Below are positions 1-9,500 of a stretch of DNA of 64,000 bases, piece by piece. Both the position numbers and the translations under genes were made by a program. This stretch comes from Clostridium beijerinckii HUN142 (GTDB lineage: Bacteria > Bacillota > Clostridia > Clostridiales > Clostridiaceae). Numbering within the stretch: the stretch's first letter is position 1; each line of letters opens with the position of its first letter. Below the pieces are notes generated by a model. The model was given only the letters and a program-made list of their open reading frames with translations. It was not told the DNA's origin and did not search any database. The DNA lies in contig NZ_JHXK01000009.1 of the NCBI RefSeq assembly GCF_000621745.1, forward strand, positions 186,001 to 250,000, in the 5' to 3' direction.

Positions 1-56
1 AAATTTGTGCGGTAACTTAACAAAATCATAAATATTTTGTTCCGAAAAACTATTTA
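1..56. repeat. Left-edge copy of dispersed intergenic repeat (partial)
   Basis: The first bases of the window match, with a few differences, the reverse complement of about 52310-52365 (shared core ATAAATATTTTGTTCCGAAAA), and more weakly 43321-43372. No gene covers it. It appears to be the end of a repeat copy continuing to the left of the window. Confidence 0.55.
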
Positions 57-157
57 TTCTAGTTATTGCTTGATTCACATTTATATATTCTTTAAAATTA
101 ATATAATATTGCATATTATTGTAAATTTATATATTACAAATAAAATGGGGGATCAAC

Positions 158-499
158 ATGAATGAATTTATCTGCTTTTTGGAAGAATATTTTTTCTTAG
201 TACTTTCAATATTGCTATTTGTAATTGGCTTTAGCTGTCGTTTCAATTCATTAAAGGCTATTACTTCTCTTAAACTTAATATTGCTAAAAGAAAATATAC
301 TATAATTGATGAAAAAGAATACTTAAAATTTGAGGGAACTTACAATTTACTTATAGGATGCTTATCTTTTATTAGCTTTTTAATAGTTACATTAAAGGAA
401 GACTTGATTTTTCCTGTACTAACCATAGAGGTAATTATAATAAATATAATTATTTACTTTTATAATAATCTAAAAAAGGACTTTCTACAAAATAAATAA
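158..499 (+). CDS. Small hypothetical membrane protein, 113 aa
   Basis: Not recognised. The protein has three hydrophobic segments, roughly residues 8-25, 62-80 and 85-103, and ends in a lysine-rich tail. Between the first two is a charged stretch holding KRKY and DEKEYLKFEG, which loosely recalls small DUF3784-type membrane proteins; that likeness is weak. The start follows a GGGGG-rich ribosome binding site at a normal distance. It stands alone on the plus strand, followed by a perfect inverted repeat and then a T-tailed hairpin. No function is proposed. Confidence 0.6.
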   Translation: MNEFICFLEEYFFLVLSILLFVIGFSCRFNSLKAITSLKLNIAKRKYTIIDEKEYLKFEGTYNLLIGCLSFISFLIVTLKEDLIFPVLTIEVIIINIIIYFYNNLKKDFLQNK

Positions 500-510
500 T
501 TCATAGTTTA

Positions 511-554
511 CAATATTAAAATTTTTCTATGTAATGTGAAAAATTTTAATATTG
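511..554. repeat. Perfect 16-bp inverted repeat downstream of the 113-aa gene
   Basis: The arms 511-526 and 539-554 are exact reverse complements around a 12-base loop. The stem is almost entirely A+T and lacks a T tract after it on the plus strand, so it may be an mRNA 3'-end hairpin rather than a full intrinsic terminator. Confidence 0.6.
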
Positions 555-616
555 GTGAATATTTCATTTAACTTATGCAAACAATTATCATTGAAGTATT
601 AACTTTCAACTATGGT

Positions 617-656
617 AAAGAGATAGCATTTTAAATTACCCTGCTATCTCTTTTTT
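617..656 (+). terminator. Intrinsic terminator
   Basis: AGAGATAGCA pairs with TGCTATCTCT around an A/T loop and is followed by TTTTTT. It probably ends the transcript of the 113-aa membrane protein. Confidence 0.75.
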
Positions 657-912
657 ATTATTTATTTAACCTAACAATTATTTACAATATTATAGTTTTG
701 AATATTTTTTTATAAATGACATATACTACTCTCGTAAAATAGTAGTAATTTAATTTCATTAAAAGTGAACCACCAGAATAAGCCCTTATTTGCAAGGGCT
801 TATTTTTGTATTATTAAATAAATATCTATTCTGAATATATATATTAACTTTTCACATAATAAAATAAATCAATTAATTATACAGTTTAATTAAGAAAGGT
901 GGATGATTTTTA
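657..912. other. Intergenic region with an orphan terminator-like hairpin
   Basis: No credible gene here. A T-tailed hairpin lies at 778-807 (AAGCCCTTA / TAAGGGCTT-type stem, then TATTTTTG), oriented for plus-strand transcription, yet no coding sequence ends just before it. It could close a short untranslated RNA starting after 660, or be a read-through barrier before the secreted-protein gene. A TATAAT-like box is not obvious. Confidence 0.4.
778..807 (+). terminator. Terminator-like hairpin without an upstream gene
   Basis: AAGCCCTT and AAGGGCTT pair around TATTTGC-type loop bases, followed by TATTTTTG. Plus-strand orientation. Confidence 0.6.
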
Positions 913-1233
913 ATGAAGAGATTTCGTACAGCATTATTTGCTTTCTTATTAGTATTATTTACATCATTGACAACCAGCGCTTATAGTCAATCTGGTAAAA
1001 CTCTTTCTCAAGGAATTTATAATGCAAGAGATTCAAATTTATTAATAAGTACTCCTATGACAGTTAAGATTGATTCTCCTAGCGGCAAGGCTATTATCTT
1101 TATACTTGATTCTGATTATTCCATGAAGGAAATGGTAAAGTTAGAAGCCGAATCCACTGAACACACTTTAAAGCCATTTGATTATGGTTCCTTAATCATA
1201 ATCGTTGGTAATTCAAGTGTTACCTTTTACTAA
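913..1233 (+). CDS. Hypothetical secreted protein, 106 aa
   Basis: Family not recognised. A typical signal peptide occupies about residues 1-25: basic MKR start, a hydrophobic core, then a small-residue cleavage region ending near TSAYS. The mature part is about 80 residues with alternating polar and hydrophobic strands (IIFILDSDYS, GSLIIIVGNSSVTFY), suggesting a small beta-rich exported protein. There is no lipobox cysteine or cell-wall anchor. An AAGAAAGGTGG ribosome binding site precedes the ATG. The gene is monocistronic, with its own terminator directly after the stop codon. Confidence 0.7.
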   Translation: MKRFRTALFAFLLVLFTSLTTSAYSQSGKTLSQGIYNARDSNLLISTPMTVKIDSPSGKAIIFILDSDYSMKEMVKLEAESTEHTLKPFDYGSLIIIVGNSSVTFY

Positions 1234-1262
1234 AAGGCACTAGAAATAGTGCCCTTCTTATA
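1233..1262 (+). terminator. Intrinsic terminator of the secreted-protein gene
   Basis: GGGCACT-type stem (GGCACTA / TAGTGCC) directly after the stop codon, followed by CTTCTTATATT. Plus-strand. Confidence 0.7.
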
Positions 1263-1294
1263 TTTCAAAATTTATTTATTCATAATTCTATATC

Positions 1295-1597
1295 TTAGTG
1301 ATGGAAGTTTATAAACACCAATACTATTATACAAACAACAATGTTAGGCATTAAAATAGTCAGCAAATTACTTACTATTTTTGTCCTTTTATTTCTCTCA
1401 TCTTTTCCTTCACTTAGGTAATTAGCTAAGTATTTATCGCCACTAATAAATGAACCATTTAAAATTCCACATATAACAATACAAAAAGCACTTAAAAAAC
1501 CAGATATTTTTAATGTTATATTATAATCATTCATTAAAAATCCTGCTATATATGACACCATCGCAATAATTAAACCAATAATAAATGATGTTTTCAA
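1295..1597 (-). CDS. Small membrane protein, possibly DUF5316 family, 100 aa
   Basis: The protein has three hydrophobic segments, about residues 4-20, 31-48 and 77-97, with a charged middle loop containing ISGDKYLANY and EGKDERNKRTK. The ISGD-x-Y motif in a loop after the second helix resembles the DUF5316 family of short Firmicutes membrane proteins, whose role is unknown; I make this match from memory. The start codon is TTG, preceded by GAGGAGG at good spacing. The gene is separate from, but oriented like, the next small membrane protein gene. Confidence 0.6.
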   Translation of the reverse strand: MKTSFIIGLIIAMVSYIAGFLMNDYNITLKISGFLSAFCIVICGILNGSFISGDKYLANYLSEGKDERNKRTKIVSNLLTILMPNIVVCIIVLVFINFHH

Positions 1598-1698
1598 AAC
1601 TTTTCCTCCTCATATACGAAGCCTCACATACTTATTAAGAATAAACGTTTAAATTTTAATTATCATAATTACGTTTTGATATAATTACTAATTATGCA

Positions 1699-2019
1699 TT
1701 ATTCATAGTAAGTATACCCCTTCATTTTACTTTGTATTACTAATATAAGATTTATAAAATGAAATCCTGGAAATGATAATATAACCAAAATATTAGAAGC
1801 ATTAAAAATTATTATTACTATTCCAGCTATAATAAGATACACTGAATTTAATATTGCAAACTTTAACTGCATCCTAAAAAATTCTCTTGGTTTTATAATT
1901 GTCATTTCTGTTTTTCTTGCAAATCTTTTATTGTAGTAAGTAATTTTATCCTTACAACAAATAGAATATATTAAATAGATTACTCCAATTAAAATTGGTA
2001 ATATACCAAGCCAATTCAT
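1699..2019 (-). CDS. Hypothetical membrane protein, 106 aa
   Basis: Not recognised. It has an N-terminal helix at residues 4-21, a basic region with KITYYNKRFARKTE, then two more hydrophobic helices at about 53-72 and 77-94. A strong AGGGGGAG ribosome binding site supports the ATG start. The layout (one helix, basic loop, two helices) matches many small clostridial inner-membrane proteins of unknown function. No partner gene is evident. Confidence 0.6.
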   Translation of the reverse strand: MNWLGILPILIGVIYLIYSICCKDKITYYNKRFARKTEMTIIKPREFFRMQLKFAILNSVYLIIAGIVIIIFNASNILVILSFPGFHFINLILVIQSKMKGYTYYE

Positions 2020-2134
2020 CTCAACTCCCCCTAATGAAATACTTTATTATAATTTTAATTCCCCCCCTCATATTTTCCTACTTAGTATAGATAAATTCTT
2101 GCTCATTATTGCTATGCAGTACTTAATTAATGCA

Positions 2135-2656
2135 TTATACCTGTGCCGCACGAAGTTTCTTCCATTTTCTGATTTTGCTGCGAAAAGACTTAAAAGGCGC
2201 AACAGTATTTATGTGAATCCATTTCCAAACTGGCCAATTAGATGGTGTTGACTCTGCCCACTTTCTGCCTCCTGGATTAAACAACTTATCCTCATTAAAA
2301 TCTTTTATCCATAAAATAATATCATCAACTTTTGAAATGTACATTTCCTTTAACTCTGATAAAGAATAATCATTATACTTAGCATAAAATCTTTCATATA
2401 ACTTTCCTAGTTGATTCCATTTAAAATCTTTATCTGGTGTTATTACTTCCTTTCCAGCCAATTCATCACTTTCCCAGCTTTTAAGCAATTCCATCCATCC
2501 AAGCTGATATGCAATGATTTGTCCAGGGGTTCTATCAACTCCTTCTATAATAAGATCCCTATCACTTTCTGCTACATTATCAAATTCCTTTATAAAAAGT
2601 GTTGCTGTCTTTTTTATTTCATTTATGAAAGTTTCTTTATCCGCATATTGCTCCAT
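2135..2656 (-). CDS. ClbS/DfsB family four-helix-bundle protein, 173 aa
   Basis: The sequence fits the ClbS/DfsB family: a helical N-terminus (KETFINEIKKTATLFIKEFDNV), the conserved DRTPGQIIAYQLGWMELLKSWE segment around residues 61-83, a W-rich centre and a KWIHINTVAPFKSFRSKIRKW C-terminus. The namesake ClbS protects Escherichia coli from colibactin; most relatives, including this one, have no known substrate, so no such role is claimed. The length is typical. The ATG follows AGGAGGTG closely. No neighbouring gene points to toxin production. Confidence 0.75.
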   Translation of the reverse strand: MEQYADKETFINEIKKTATLFIKEFDNVAESDRDLIIEGVDRTPGQIIAYQLGWMELLKSWESDELAGKEVITPDKDFKWNQLGKLYERFYAKYNDYSLSELKEMYISKVDDIILWIKDFNEDKLFNPGGRKWAESTPSNWPVWKWIHINTVAPFKSFRSKIRKWKKLRAAQV

Positions 2657-2878
2657 AACTACACCTCCTATTTTGTATAATAATACAGCATAAAACTTGA
2701 CAGCATCATGTCATATTAATTAACTTTAGTAAAATATTAGTTAATCTAAACAATATATAATTGTATTTATATATTGTTTTTAAATCCTTTAAGGACTTTT
2801 TCATGTTGTTCTATATTAGAATTTCTAATCATTTTTCTGTAAACAATCTAAGATTATAGTATTGCCATTTTTTTATAT

Positions 2879-3346
2879 CTATTTTAAACAAGACACTATA
2901 TAATCAACTGGTACATCCATTCTAACAGCTGTTTCTTCTATGGACAGACCATTATTTAGGAATCTTTTTACGACCATCACTATATTTTCTCCAACTTCAA
3001 TAATATGATTATCAGGATCATAAAATCTAACAACACGCTGCCCCCAAGAATGTTCTACCATAGGATGTACATAATTAATATCTGAGATGCTGGTAAGCTT
3101 TTGACTAAAGCTGTAAAAATCATCTTCCTCAAAATATAATTCCGCTACATTTCCACCAAAAGCAATTTCATCATTCTGTTTGCATATAAATGATAACCAA
3201 GTATCTTTTGTTTGTAATGCAATACCACCAGTCAAAGTTACATTTGCTCCAAAGTCAACAACAACCTCTAAGCCAAGTACTTCATAATAAAATTTCTTTG
3301 ATTTCTCCATATTAGAAACAACTATCATTGGATTTGAAAACTTCAT
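2879..3346 (-). CDS. VOC (glyoxalase/bleomycin-resistance fold) family protein, 155 aa
   Basis: Residues 1-120 form a VOC module: MIVVSNMEKSKKFYYEVLG at the N-terminus, a LTGGIALQ strand, and WGQRVVRFYDPDNHIIEVGE near 103-122. Such proteins bind a metal or small ligand; this one's substrate cannot be told. Residues 125-155 are an extra helical tail (GLSIEETAVRMDVPVDYI) with a helix-turn-helix-like look seen on some clostridial VOC proteins. Its start codon lies one base after the stop of the carboxymuconolactone-decarboxylase-like gene, whose last codons supply the ribosome binding site GGAGAGG. The two genes are therefore translationally linked. Confidence 0.8.
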   Translation of the reverse strand: MKFSNPMIVVSNMEKSKKFYYEVLGLEVVVDFGANVTLTGGIALQTKDTWLSFICKQNDEIAFGGNVAELYFEEDDFYSFSQKLTSISDINYVHPMVEHSWGQRVVRFYDPDNHIIEVGENIVMVVKRFLNNGLSIEETAVRMDVPVDYIVSCLK

Positions 3347-3347
3347 T

Positions 3348-3734
3348 TTATTCCTCTCCTTTAGCTAGCTTTATCTCTTCTAACCTTTCCTCAGCTGCTT
3401 TAATTGCCTGAGTTCCTGTTTTACACAGTACATTTATTCCCTTAACAATAGTTACAATTACATATGCTTCTACTAATTCTTCCATAGTTAAACCTGCTTC
3501 TACAGCTGCAACAGCATGTGCCTTTGCTCCACTTACTTCATCATCTAAACTATCCAATATAGTAAAAATTAATTCCCTTGTTTTTTTAGGAAGATGTCCA
3601 TTTTCAATTGATTCACGCATTGCCAAATATCCACTTAACCCATCTGGCGAATATTTAGAAAGTGCATCAGCAAATGGCGGATTCCATTTCAATTCTTCCT
3701 TATAATATTTAAGTATACTTTCAAAATCCTTCAT
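3348..3734 (-). CDS. Carboxymuconolactone decarboxylase/AhpD-like family protein, 128 aa
   Basis: The protein matches the small all-helical CMD family (core about residues 45-110, with KKTRELIFTILDSL, AKAHAVAAVEAGLTMEELVEA and a following hydrophobic helix). AhpD-type peroxidase activity needs a CxxC motif, and none is present here, so a hydrolase or decarboxylase-like role, or none known, is more likely. An upstream in-frame ATG exists at 3752, but GGGAGAG sits correctly for the ATG at 3734, so that start is preferred. It pairs with the VOC gene downstream as a two-gene unit. Confidence 0.75.
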   Translation of the reverse strand: MKDFESILKYYKEELKWNPPFADALSKYSPDGLSGYLAMRESIENGHLPKKTRELIFTILDSLDDEVSGAKAHAVAAVEAGLTMEELVEAYVIVTIVKGINVLCKTGTQAIKAAEERLEEIKLAKGEE

Positions 3735-3782
3735 AACTAAACTCTCCCTCATTTTTTATTTTCTTAAAAATATTAACCCAAA

Positions 3783-4394
3783 CTATATTTTCTTAACAAT
3801 ATAATCAACAAATCCTTGTCTTATTTTTTCACCTTCATCCATTCTTTCTAATACCCTAATTTCTTTATGCAATATTTCCATATCTTCAAAATATGTATCT
3901 GGCTCACATTCCTCAAAATATGAATGTATTACAGAAGTATTTCTCTCCATTTGCTCATATTGATTTTCACCAATATCTATACCTATACTATAACGAGAAT
4001 CTTTTGTCGTAAGAAAATTTATAAAAAGCAACCCTCCAGGCTTTAATACACGCTTCATTTCATTCATTGATTTTAAAACATCTTCTTTTCTCATGTGAAA
4101 TACTGAATTATACGAATAAACAAAGCTAAATGTTTCATCTCCAAATTTTAAATATCTCATATCTCCGTGTTCAATATTTAAATCTTGATTTTTTTTATGT
4201 GCATACATATTAGCCTCTTTTAATTGATTAATATCAAATTCTATTCCATGTGTTTTATATCCATATTCCGAAAATAAGCTTAACGGTGGACAATTCCCTC
4301 CTGCACCACAATCTAGAACCACTTTATCCATAGTTGTTTCATTACAGAACATGATAAATGTATACAATGGTATTTGCCTAAATATTTCATTCAT
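3783..4394 (-). CDS. Class I SAM-dependent methyltransferase, 203 aa
   Basis: A Rossmann-like methyltransferase. Motif I is VVLDCGAGGNCPPLSLF at about residues 25-41; an acidic residue ending the second strand (GIEFD) and the HGDMRYLKFGDETFSFVYSYNSVFHM stretch follow; the LKPGGLLFINFLT segment is the usual post-motif strand. The methyl acceptor is unknown. It could share a transcript with the downstream decarboxylase-like/VOC pair, which begins about 50 bases later. The start follows AAAGGAAT. Confidence 0.8.
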   Translation of the reverse strand: MNEIFRQIPLYTFIMFCNETTMDKVVLDCGAGGNCPPLSLFSEYGYKTHGIEFDINQLKEANMYAHKKNQDLNIEHGDMRYLKFGDETFSFVYSYNSVFHMRKEDVLKSMNEMKRVLKPGGLLFINFLTTKDSRYSIGIDIGENQYEQMERNTSVIHSYFEECEPDTYFEDMEILHKEIRVLERMDEGEKIRQGFVDYIVKKI

Positions 4395-4875
4395 TTTACC
4401 TATTCCTTTCTATTAAACACATTTTATAAATCGCCTAAATTTATCATTGCTACAGTCTTCTATTTCCACTAAAATATTCTGACATTATAACTAAATAATA
4501 ACATATATTACAATTATAAATTTCTTAAATTTTATTAAGTTTGAATATATGTACTACAATATAAAATTGTATTTATGTATATATGTCGCAATAAATTTAC
4601 ATTTAAAACTTTAGTTAGGTAAGTCCTAAGTTAAAACCCAAATGTAGAAATTAAATTGCAACATATTTAACAGAGAACTCTTCATCTGCTGCTGAAGTTA
4701 GGCTATAGCAAGATGATTTAGCTGAACCATTACCTTTGTTAAATTATAATAAACTCTTTAAATACTAAGCTATGTTTTAATATGATCTTGAAATATAGCT
4801 AAAAAAAATTATAGGTGGGATTGCCCGCCTATAATACTCAATATAAGAAATAAGTTCTTCTCTTACTATTATTTT
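4395..4875. other. Intergenic region of about 480 bases with a gene-like relic
   Basis: No complete gene seen. The minus strand at 4651-4740 has a 29-codon open stretch ending in TAA (its end reads EEFSVKYVAI) with no start codon, possibly a peptide-gene relic. A minus-strand terminator lies at 4801-4834. Confidence 0.35.
4801..4834 (-). terminator. Intrinsic terminator of the 98-aa gene
   Basis: TATAGGTGGG and CCCGCCTATA form a ten-base stem (one G-T pair) around ATTG. On the minus strand it is followed by a run of eight T. It lies about 40 bases after the stop of the gene at 4876-5172. Confidence 0.85.
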
Positions 4876-5172
4876 TTAAAAAGGAATTATAGTTCCCAAA
4901 GGTAACCAACCATTTGACCTTGAAAGTTTATCCATCTTTTGCAATACTTTATAAGCTCTATCTCCAGTAGTAATTTTTTCAATAAAAACTACCCGATAAA
5001 TTCCAACGACTACATGCTTCAAAACAACTTGAGGAATTTTACCTTTGCTCAATTCATTTTGTCCATTCAATATAATATCATCAATGATTTTGTTTTTAGG
5101 TTCATACATTTCTTTAAACTCATTTAGTAAAAGTTCTGCCTCTTCTTCTATTCTTATCTTTTCCTTTTTCAC
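4876..5172 (-). CDS. Hypothetical helical protein, 98 aa, weakly bacteriocin-immunity-like
   Basis: The protein is predicted to be mostly helical and soluble: residues 5-25 are charged (KEKIRIEEEAELLLNEF), followed by IIDDIILNGQNELSKGKIPQVVLKHVVVGIYRV. The acidic LLNE helix, the KG-x-P-x-x-VL turn and the short final helix recall enterocin A immunity-type four-helix proteins, but the match is weak and no intact bacteriocin gene is visible nearby. GTG at 5172 fits the AAGGTGA ribosome binding site better than the TTG one codon earlier. It ends in its own terminator. Confidence 0.5.
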   Translation of the reverse strand: MKKEKIRIEEEAELLLNEFKEMYEPKNKIIDDIILNGQNELSKGKIPQVVLKHVVVGIYRVVFIEKITTGDRAYKVLQKMDKLSRSNGWLPLGTIIPF

Positions 5173-5589
5173 CAAATAATCACCTTACTATCTTTAAAAT
5201 CATACTCTAAATTATTCTTGTTACGAAATATGAGTTACTACTGTTTATTAGATTATAGTTTTTAATAATGCTTATTATAACATAATTTACAAAATATCAC
5301 ACATGTTACACATAGATTGGCTCTCTATCCTTTATACTTTTAATTTGATATATAATGTGTTACATTGCTTTGAATTATAAAGTTCTTAGCCTTTACTATT
5401 TCTTTATCTGCATCAATATTTGAACCACTTGATATAGTTTCTTATGTATTTAGTTGCAAATTGCAATACCACTGAACCTATTTCACTAGTAAATATCAAT
5501 TTTCAATACTAATTTTAAACATAGCTAACCTCTAAAAAGCAAGACTAAAATCTAGCCTTGCTTTTAAATTCACAATTTTTTGATATAAA
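5173..5589. other. Intergenic region, only a terminator seen
   Basis: About 400 AT-rich bases. Apart from the cupin-operon terminator at 5533-5566 I see no gene, repeat or convincing promoter. Confidence 0.5.
5533..5566 (-). terminator. Intrinsic terminator of the cupin pair
   Basis: AAAAGCAAG and CTTGCTTTT pair around an A/T-rich loop; the minus strand continues into a T run. It lies just after the stop of the cupin gene at 5590. Confidence 0.8.
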
Positions 5590-5925
5590 TTATTCTTTTA
5601 TTAATATGTTCAATAACTTTACATCTGTTAATGCTTCTATTCCATATTGTATATCAGCTTCTAATGCAAAAATATCACCTTCGCTTATTACTGATTCGTC
5701 ATTTTCATTGTAAACAACTTTAGCTTCTCCTTCTATTACAATAAATAATGATTCCATTTGATAATATTCCTTATCTATGCTTTCTCCCTTTGCATATGAA
5801 AAGAATCTAACTTCATGTTTTTCATTATCTACTAGGGCCTTACTTGCTATTGTATTTCCTGAATGACTTATCATATCTTTCATTTTTATTGGTTCAAATG
5901 GTTTTATGTTTCTTAAATATTTCAT
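5590..5925 (-). CDS. Cupin domain protein, 111 aa
   Basis: A single small cupin barrel of normal length. The two cupin regions are seen as SLFIVIEGEAKVVYNENDESVISEGDIF (about residues 58-85) and the closing strand LEADIQYGIEALTDVKLL. Several usual metal-binding histidines are replaced (MES-x-FIVIEGE rather than HxH), so metal binding is uncertain. It follows the other cupin gene after four bases, so the two are co-transcribed, and a terminator follows. The substrate or ligand is unknown. Confidence 0.75.
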   Translation of the reverse strand: MKYLRNIKPFEPIKMKDMISHSGNTIASKALVDNEKHEVRFFSYAKGESIDKEYYQMESLFIVIEGEAKVVYNENDESVISEGDIFALEADIQYGIEALTDVKLLNILIKE

Positions 5926-5929
5926 AAGC

Positions 5930-6268
5930 TTAATCCTCTTTCACTACTATTAATAGCATCTTCATGTCTTCTTTTGCAGTTACTTGATGCTGAATATTTG
6001 CAGGCATAACTACCAATTGCCCTTTATGAGCTTCCATTACTTCATCACCTATTTTTACAGTAGCTATTCCTTCCTGAATAACAATCATAGCATCCCCTTT
6101 AGCTGCATGAGGCCCAACGCCTTCACCTTTTCCAAAAGCTAATGCAGTAAGTCCTACACCTTTCTTTTGAGCCATTGTAACAGTTTCTATTTGACCTTCC
6201 TTGCAGCTTACTAAGCTGTCAAAATCTATTGCCTTTGATTTTTCTATATTCTTAATTAATTCTTGCAT
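5930..6268 (-). CDS. Cupin domain protein, 112 aa
   Basis: A small cupin with the first motif [35 protein letters not shown] and the second [22 protein letters not shown]. Histidines at about 53 and 91 are present, but the full HxH-E-H metal set is not obvious. Very similar small cupins often accompany anaerobic reductases, but none is in this two-gene unit. The ribosome binding site AAAAGGAG supports the ATG. First gene of a pair with the cupin at 5590-5925. Confidence 0.75.
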   Translation of the reverse strand: MQELIKNIEKSKAIDFDSLVSCKEGQIETVTMAQKKGVGLTALAFGKGEGVGPHAAKGDAMIVIQEGIATVKIGDEVMEAHKGQLVVMPANIQHQVTAKEDMKMLLIVVKED

Positions 6269-6352
6269 ATTACATTCTCCTTTTTATTTATTGTCTAGTT
6301 TTTACTACACAAAATATGTTTTATATTTGAATCATTATATAATCTGATATTT

Positions 6353-6543
6353 TTATCCGATAGCTAGCATCCGTAACACTCCCTCAATATATGAAACTCC
6401 TCTTCCTAAAGTCAGATGAGTAAGCGATTCACACTAAATCATAGATTTAGGTTCTCTGCTTAAGTGGGAGATAACGGCTGCACGCTCCTGGATTAGTTCA
6501 ACTAAATTCAGCTGGAGTATAAAAACTCCACCTGAAAAGTTTC
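6353..6543. other. Structured non-coding element (candidate RNA or relic of a mobile element)
   Basis: No open reading frame. The stretch is less AT-rich than the surrounding spacer and contains several hairpins: CTAAATC-ATA-GATTTAG at 6434-6450, TGGAGT / ACTCCA at 6513-6530, and a possible longer-range CTCCC/GGGAG pairing (6379-6383 with 6466-6470). The segment GTGGGAGATAACGGCTGC and the ACCTGAAAAGTTTCAC end look like a conserved clostridial intergenic module. It may be an omega-RNA/HEARO-type RNA or a non-autonomous element; I cannot settle this from sequence alone. Confidence 0.4.
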
Positions 6544-6546
6544 ACT

Positions 6547-9500
6547 TTATAAATAAGCAGTAAATGTTTCTATTAGTTCTTCATTATTTTTGTTTATATT
6601 ACTATCAAAATATAGATCTAATACAGGAATATTTATTTCTTCTTTATATTTTTCTCTTAATATTTTTAATATTGTAGCTGTATTTTCATACATAGAGCTT
6701 ACAACAATAATCCCATCAACATTTTCTGCTGTTAATAATTTAGCAAACCTATATCTTCCGCTTCCTCCTGCATAATTTGGAAGCTTATCTTTTAGTATTT
6801 CATTAAGACTATCAATATCCTTATTAAATGGGGATTTTTCTTCTAAAATCAAATTAACTTTATTAATAATCTTCTTAGCTTCAGCTACTAATTTTAAATA
6901 TTGCTTATTAGTCTTATTTCTCTTATTGCTAAAATCTTCATATAGCATATATAATTCTTCCGCAAAGGGCTGCTTTACAACATCATAATTTTCCATTAGC
7001 CTTTTTATGAGATTATTATTTAAATAATCTTTATTCACTACCAAAGATTCTCCCACTATAAGCAGTTTCTTTTTATTTTCTTTTAATATCTCACTATCTA
7101 GGATTTCTAATTTTTCATCAAAATATGAGTCTGTCATATTATTATTTTTTATTGCTTTAATTAAATCATCTAAGGATGTTTCTTTTTTATCTTCATGTAA
7201 TCTATTAATTAGATCGCCTATTACCAATGCTTTAAAGAATTCTAGACCAAAATCTTTATCTCCTAAGTAATCTTCTATAAATGGCGCTTCGAGATTTAGT
7301 TTTCTGCCACATTCTAAGGCTTTATATTGTATAAGCTTCCCATACTGCCCAAAGGTTTCACTTCCTTCATCTGTAGGAAGATATAATGTATATTCTTTTT
7401 CACTTTCTTTAACTTTACTTATGACTTCTGATATTAAACCAGTTAGTGAGAAATATTCTTTTCCTCTTGAAAATTGCTTTCCAATTTCAATTGTGCTTTC
7501 ACTTACAGGTTCTAATATTGTAACCTCTTTATTTTTTCTTTCTAAGAAAGCTTTTAGTATATTGCTATATGGATACATATATGGAATTATCACTTCATTT
7601 TCAGTTTCTATTTCATTCTTAGAGTTTTGAAGTTTATTATCAAATTTAACTTCATTAACCATTCCAAGTTTTTTACTATAATTACCTTCAGCAGATTCCT
7701 CAACTTTATTTTCTAAAAGGCCATTATTATCACAATTTTTAATCGAATTTATAAATGCCTCTACCCTTGTAATTACTCCAACTTTTGAAGAGTGTTCATC
7801 TACTTCTATATGCAAATAAGGCTTGCTTCCCATTTCCTTTTTAAAATAATGGGTAAGAATTGTATCTGGTCCGCATCCATGGTTAGTAATGTATATTGGA
7901 TATAAATTTTTATGATTTCTTATAATTTTTGCTCCTGTTATTATGTGCTGTCCAAAAGGCCAATACATATTAGAATATTCTTCTCCAATATTCATTTCAG
8001 AAGCTTCAAGGTGAGTTAAATGAAGTACTTTATATCCACGCTTTTTCAATTCATTTTCTATGCCCATGTTTAATGCTGGATCAACAATATTATATACTCT
8101 GCTTATCATTACAAATACTTTTTCATCTTCACCTATATTTTTTAAAACATCCGATCCGAGTGATTCAAGATTTTTTTCATAATCCATAAACTTTTTCATA
8201 CCAGACATTACTGCTGCCGCTGTTTCTATTTTATTTTTTCCAAGATCTTTTCCTATACTTAATAAGGTTTTAATCATATATTGTTTACCAAAATTAAATG
8301 ATAATGTTGGTGATATTAACTTTATATTTTTTTCTTCTAAATTAAACACGCTTTCAATTATCTTTGGTGAAGTCTGCATATACACACATGCATAATCTTC
8401 TCTCACATCTGAACCTGCATGCTTCATAGTGTATAAATGTGGCAGGAATATATAATCAACTTTCCTCTGTAGAAGCCATGCCACATGCCCATTTATTAAT
8501 TTAACTGGAAAACATGTTTCTTCAAACGAATATTCCTGGCTAAGGCCTATTATATCTTCATTAGTTGCATCTGAAAGTAAAACATTATATCCTAATTTTT
8601 TGAATATCTCATTAAACATCGGGAACATTTTATTAAGAAACAGTACTCTTGGTATCCCTATTGTTTTTTTATTAGCATCTTTATCAGTTATATATCCGTC
8701 TAAGAATAATTTTTCACCTTTATTTGAATAATCTATACTGCTATTTTGTTTCTTATCTTTTTCGTTATTCTTTATACTTTCCTTTGTTAAAACTGCTGTT
8801 CCTAAAGCGCCTGTAACACTAAAGAATTCTGGAATGATAATTTCTTTATTAAGTAAAGCTCTAAATGCATTTACTACTGCTTGATTATGAGCAATTCCAC
8901 CTTGAAGGAAAATTTTATTTCCAATAGGTCTATTTCCAACAACTCTATTTAAATAATTTTTTACTATAGAGTAAGCAAGTCCAGCTGAAATATTCTCAAT
9001 ACTTTCGCCTTCTCCTATTGCTTTACCTATGTTTCCTTCAATAAAAACAGTACATCTATCCCCTAAATTGCAAGGGCTATCGCCTTCTAAAGCAACCTTT
9101 CCAAACTCATTAATACTTATTCCAAGTTTCTTAATCTGCTCTTCTATAAACGCTCCTGTTCCTGCTGCGCATATTTTATTCATTTCAAAGTCTTTTACTA
9201 ATTTATTTTCTATACATATATATTTTGAATCCTGACCACCAATTTCAAATATGGTGTCAACATCACTACATACATTTATGGCACCTTCTGCTTGCGCTGT
9301 AATCTCATTTACAATTAAATCTGCATTAATTAATTTTCCAATATACTCTCTACCAGAACCAGTTGTACCTATTCCTTTGAATTTAAAGTCTTGTCCTAAT
9401 CTTTCCTTTAATATATCAAAATATTCAGTAACAACTTCTTTTGGTTTTCCATTAGTTTTTGTATAAATATAATCAATTACGTTGTTAGCTTCATCAATAA

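Noticed and set aside
2411..2680. Plus-strand frame of 89 codons
   Set aside because: Antisense shadow of the ClbS/DfsB-like gene.
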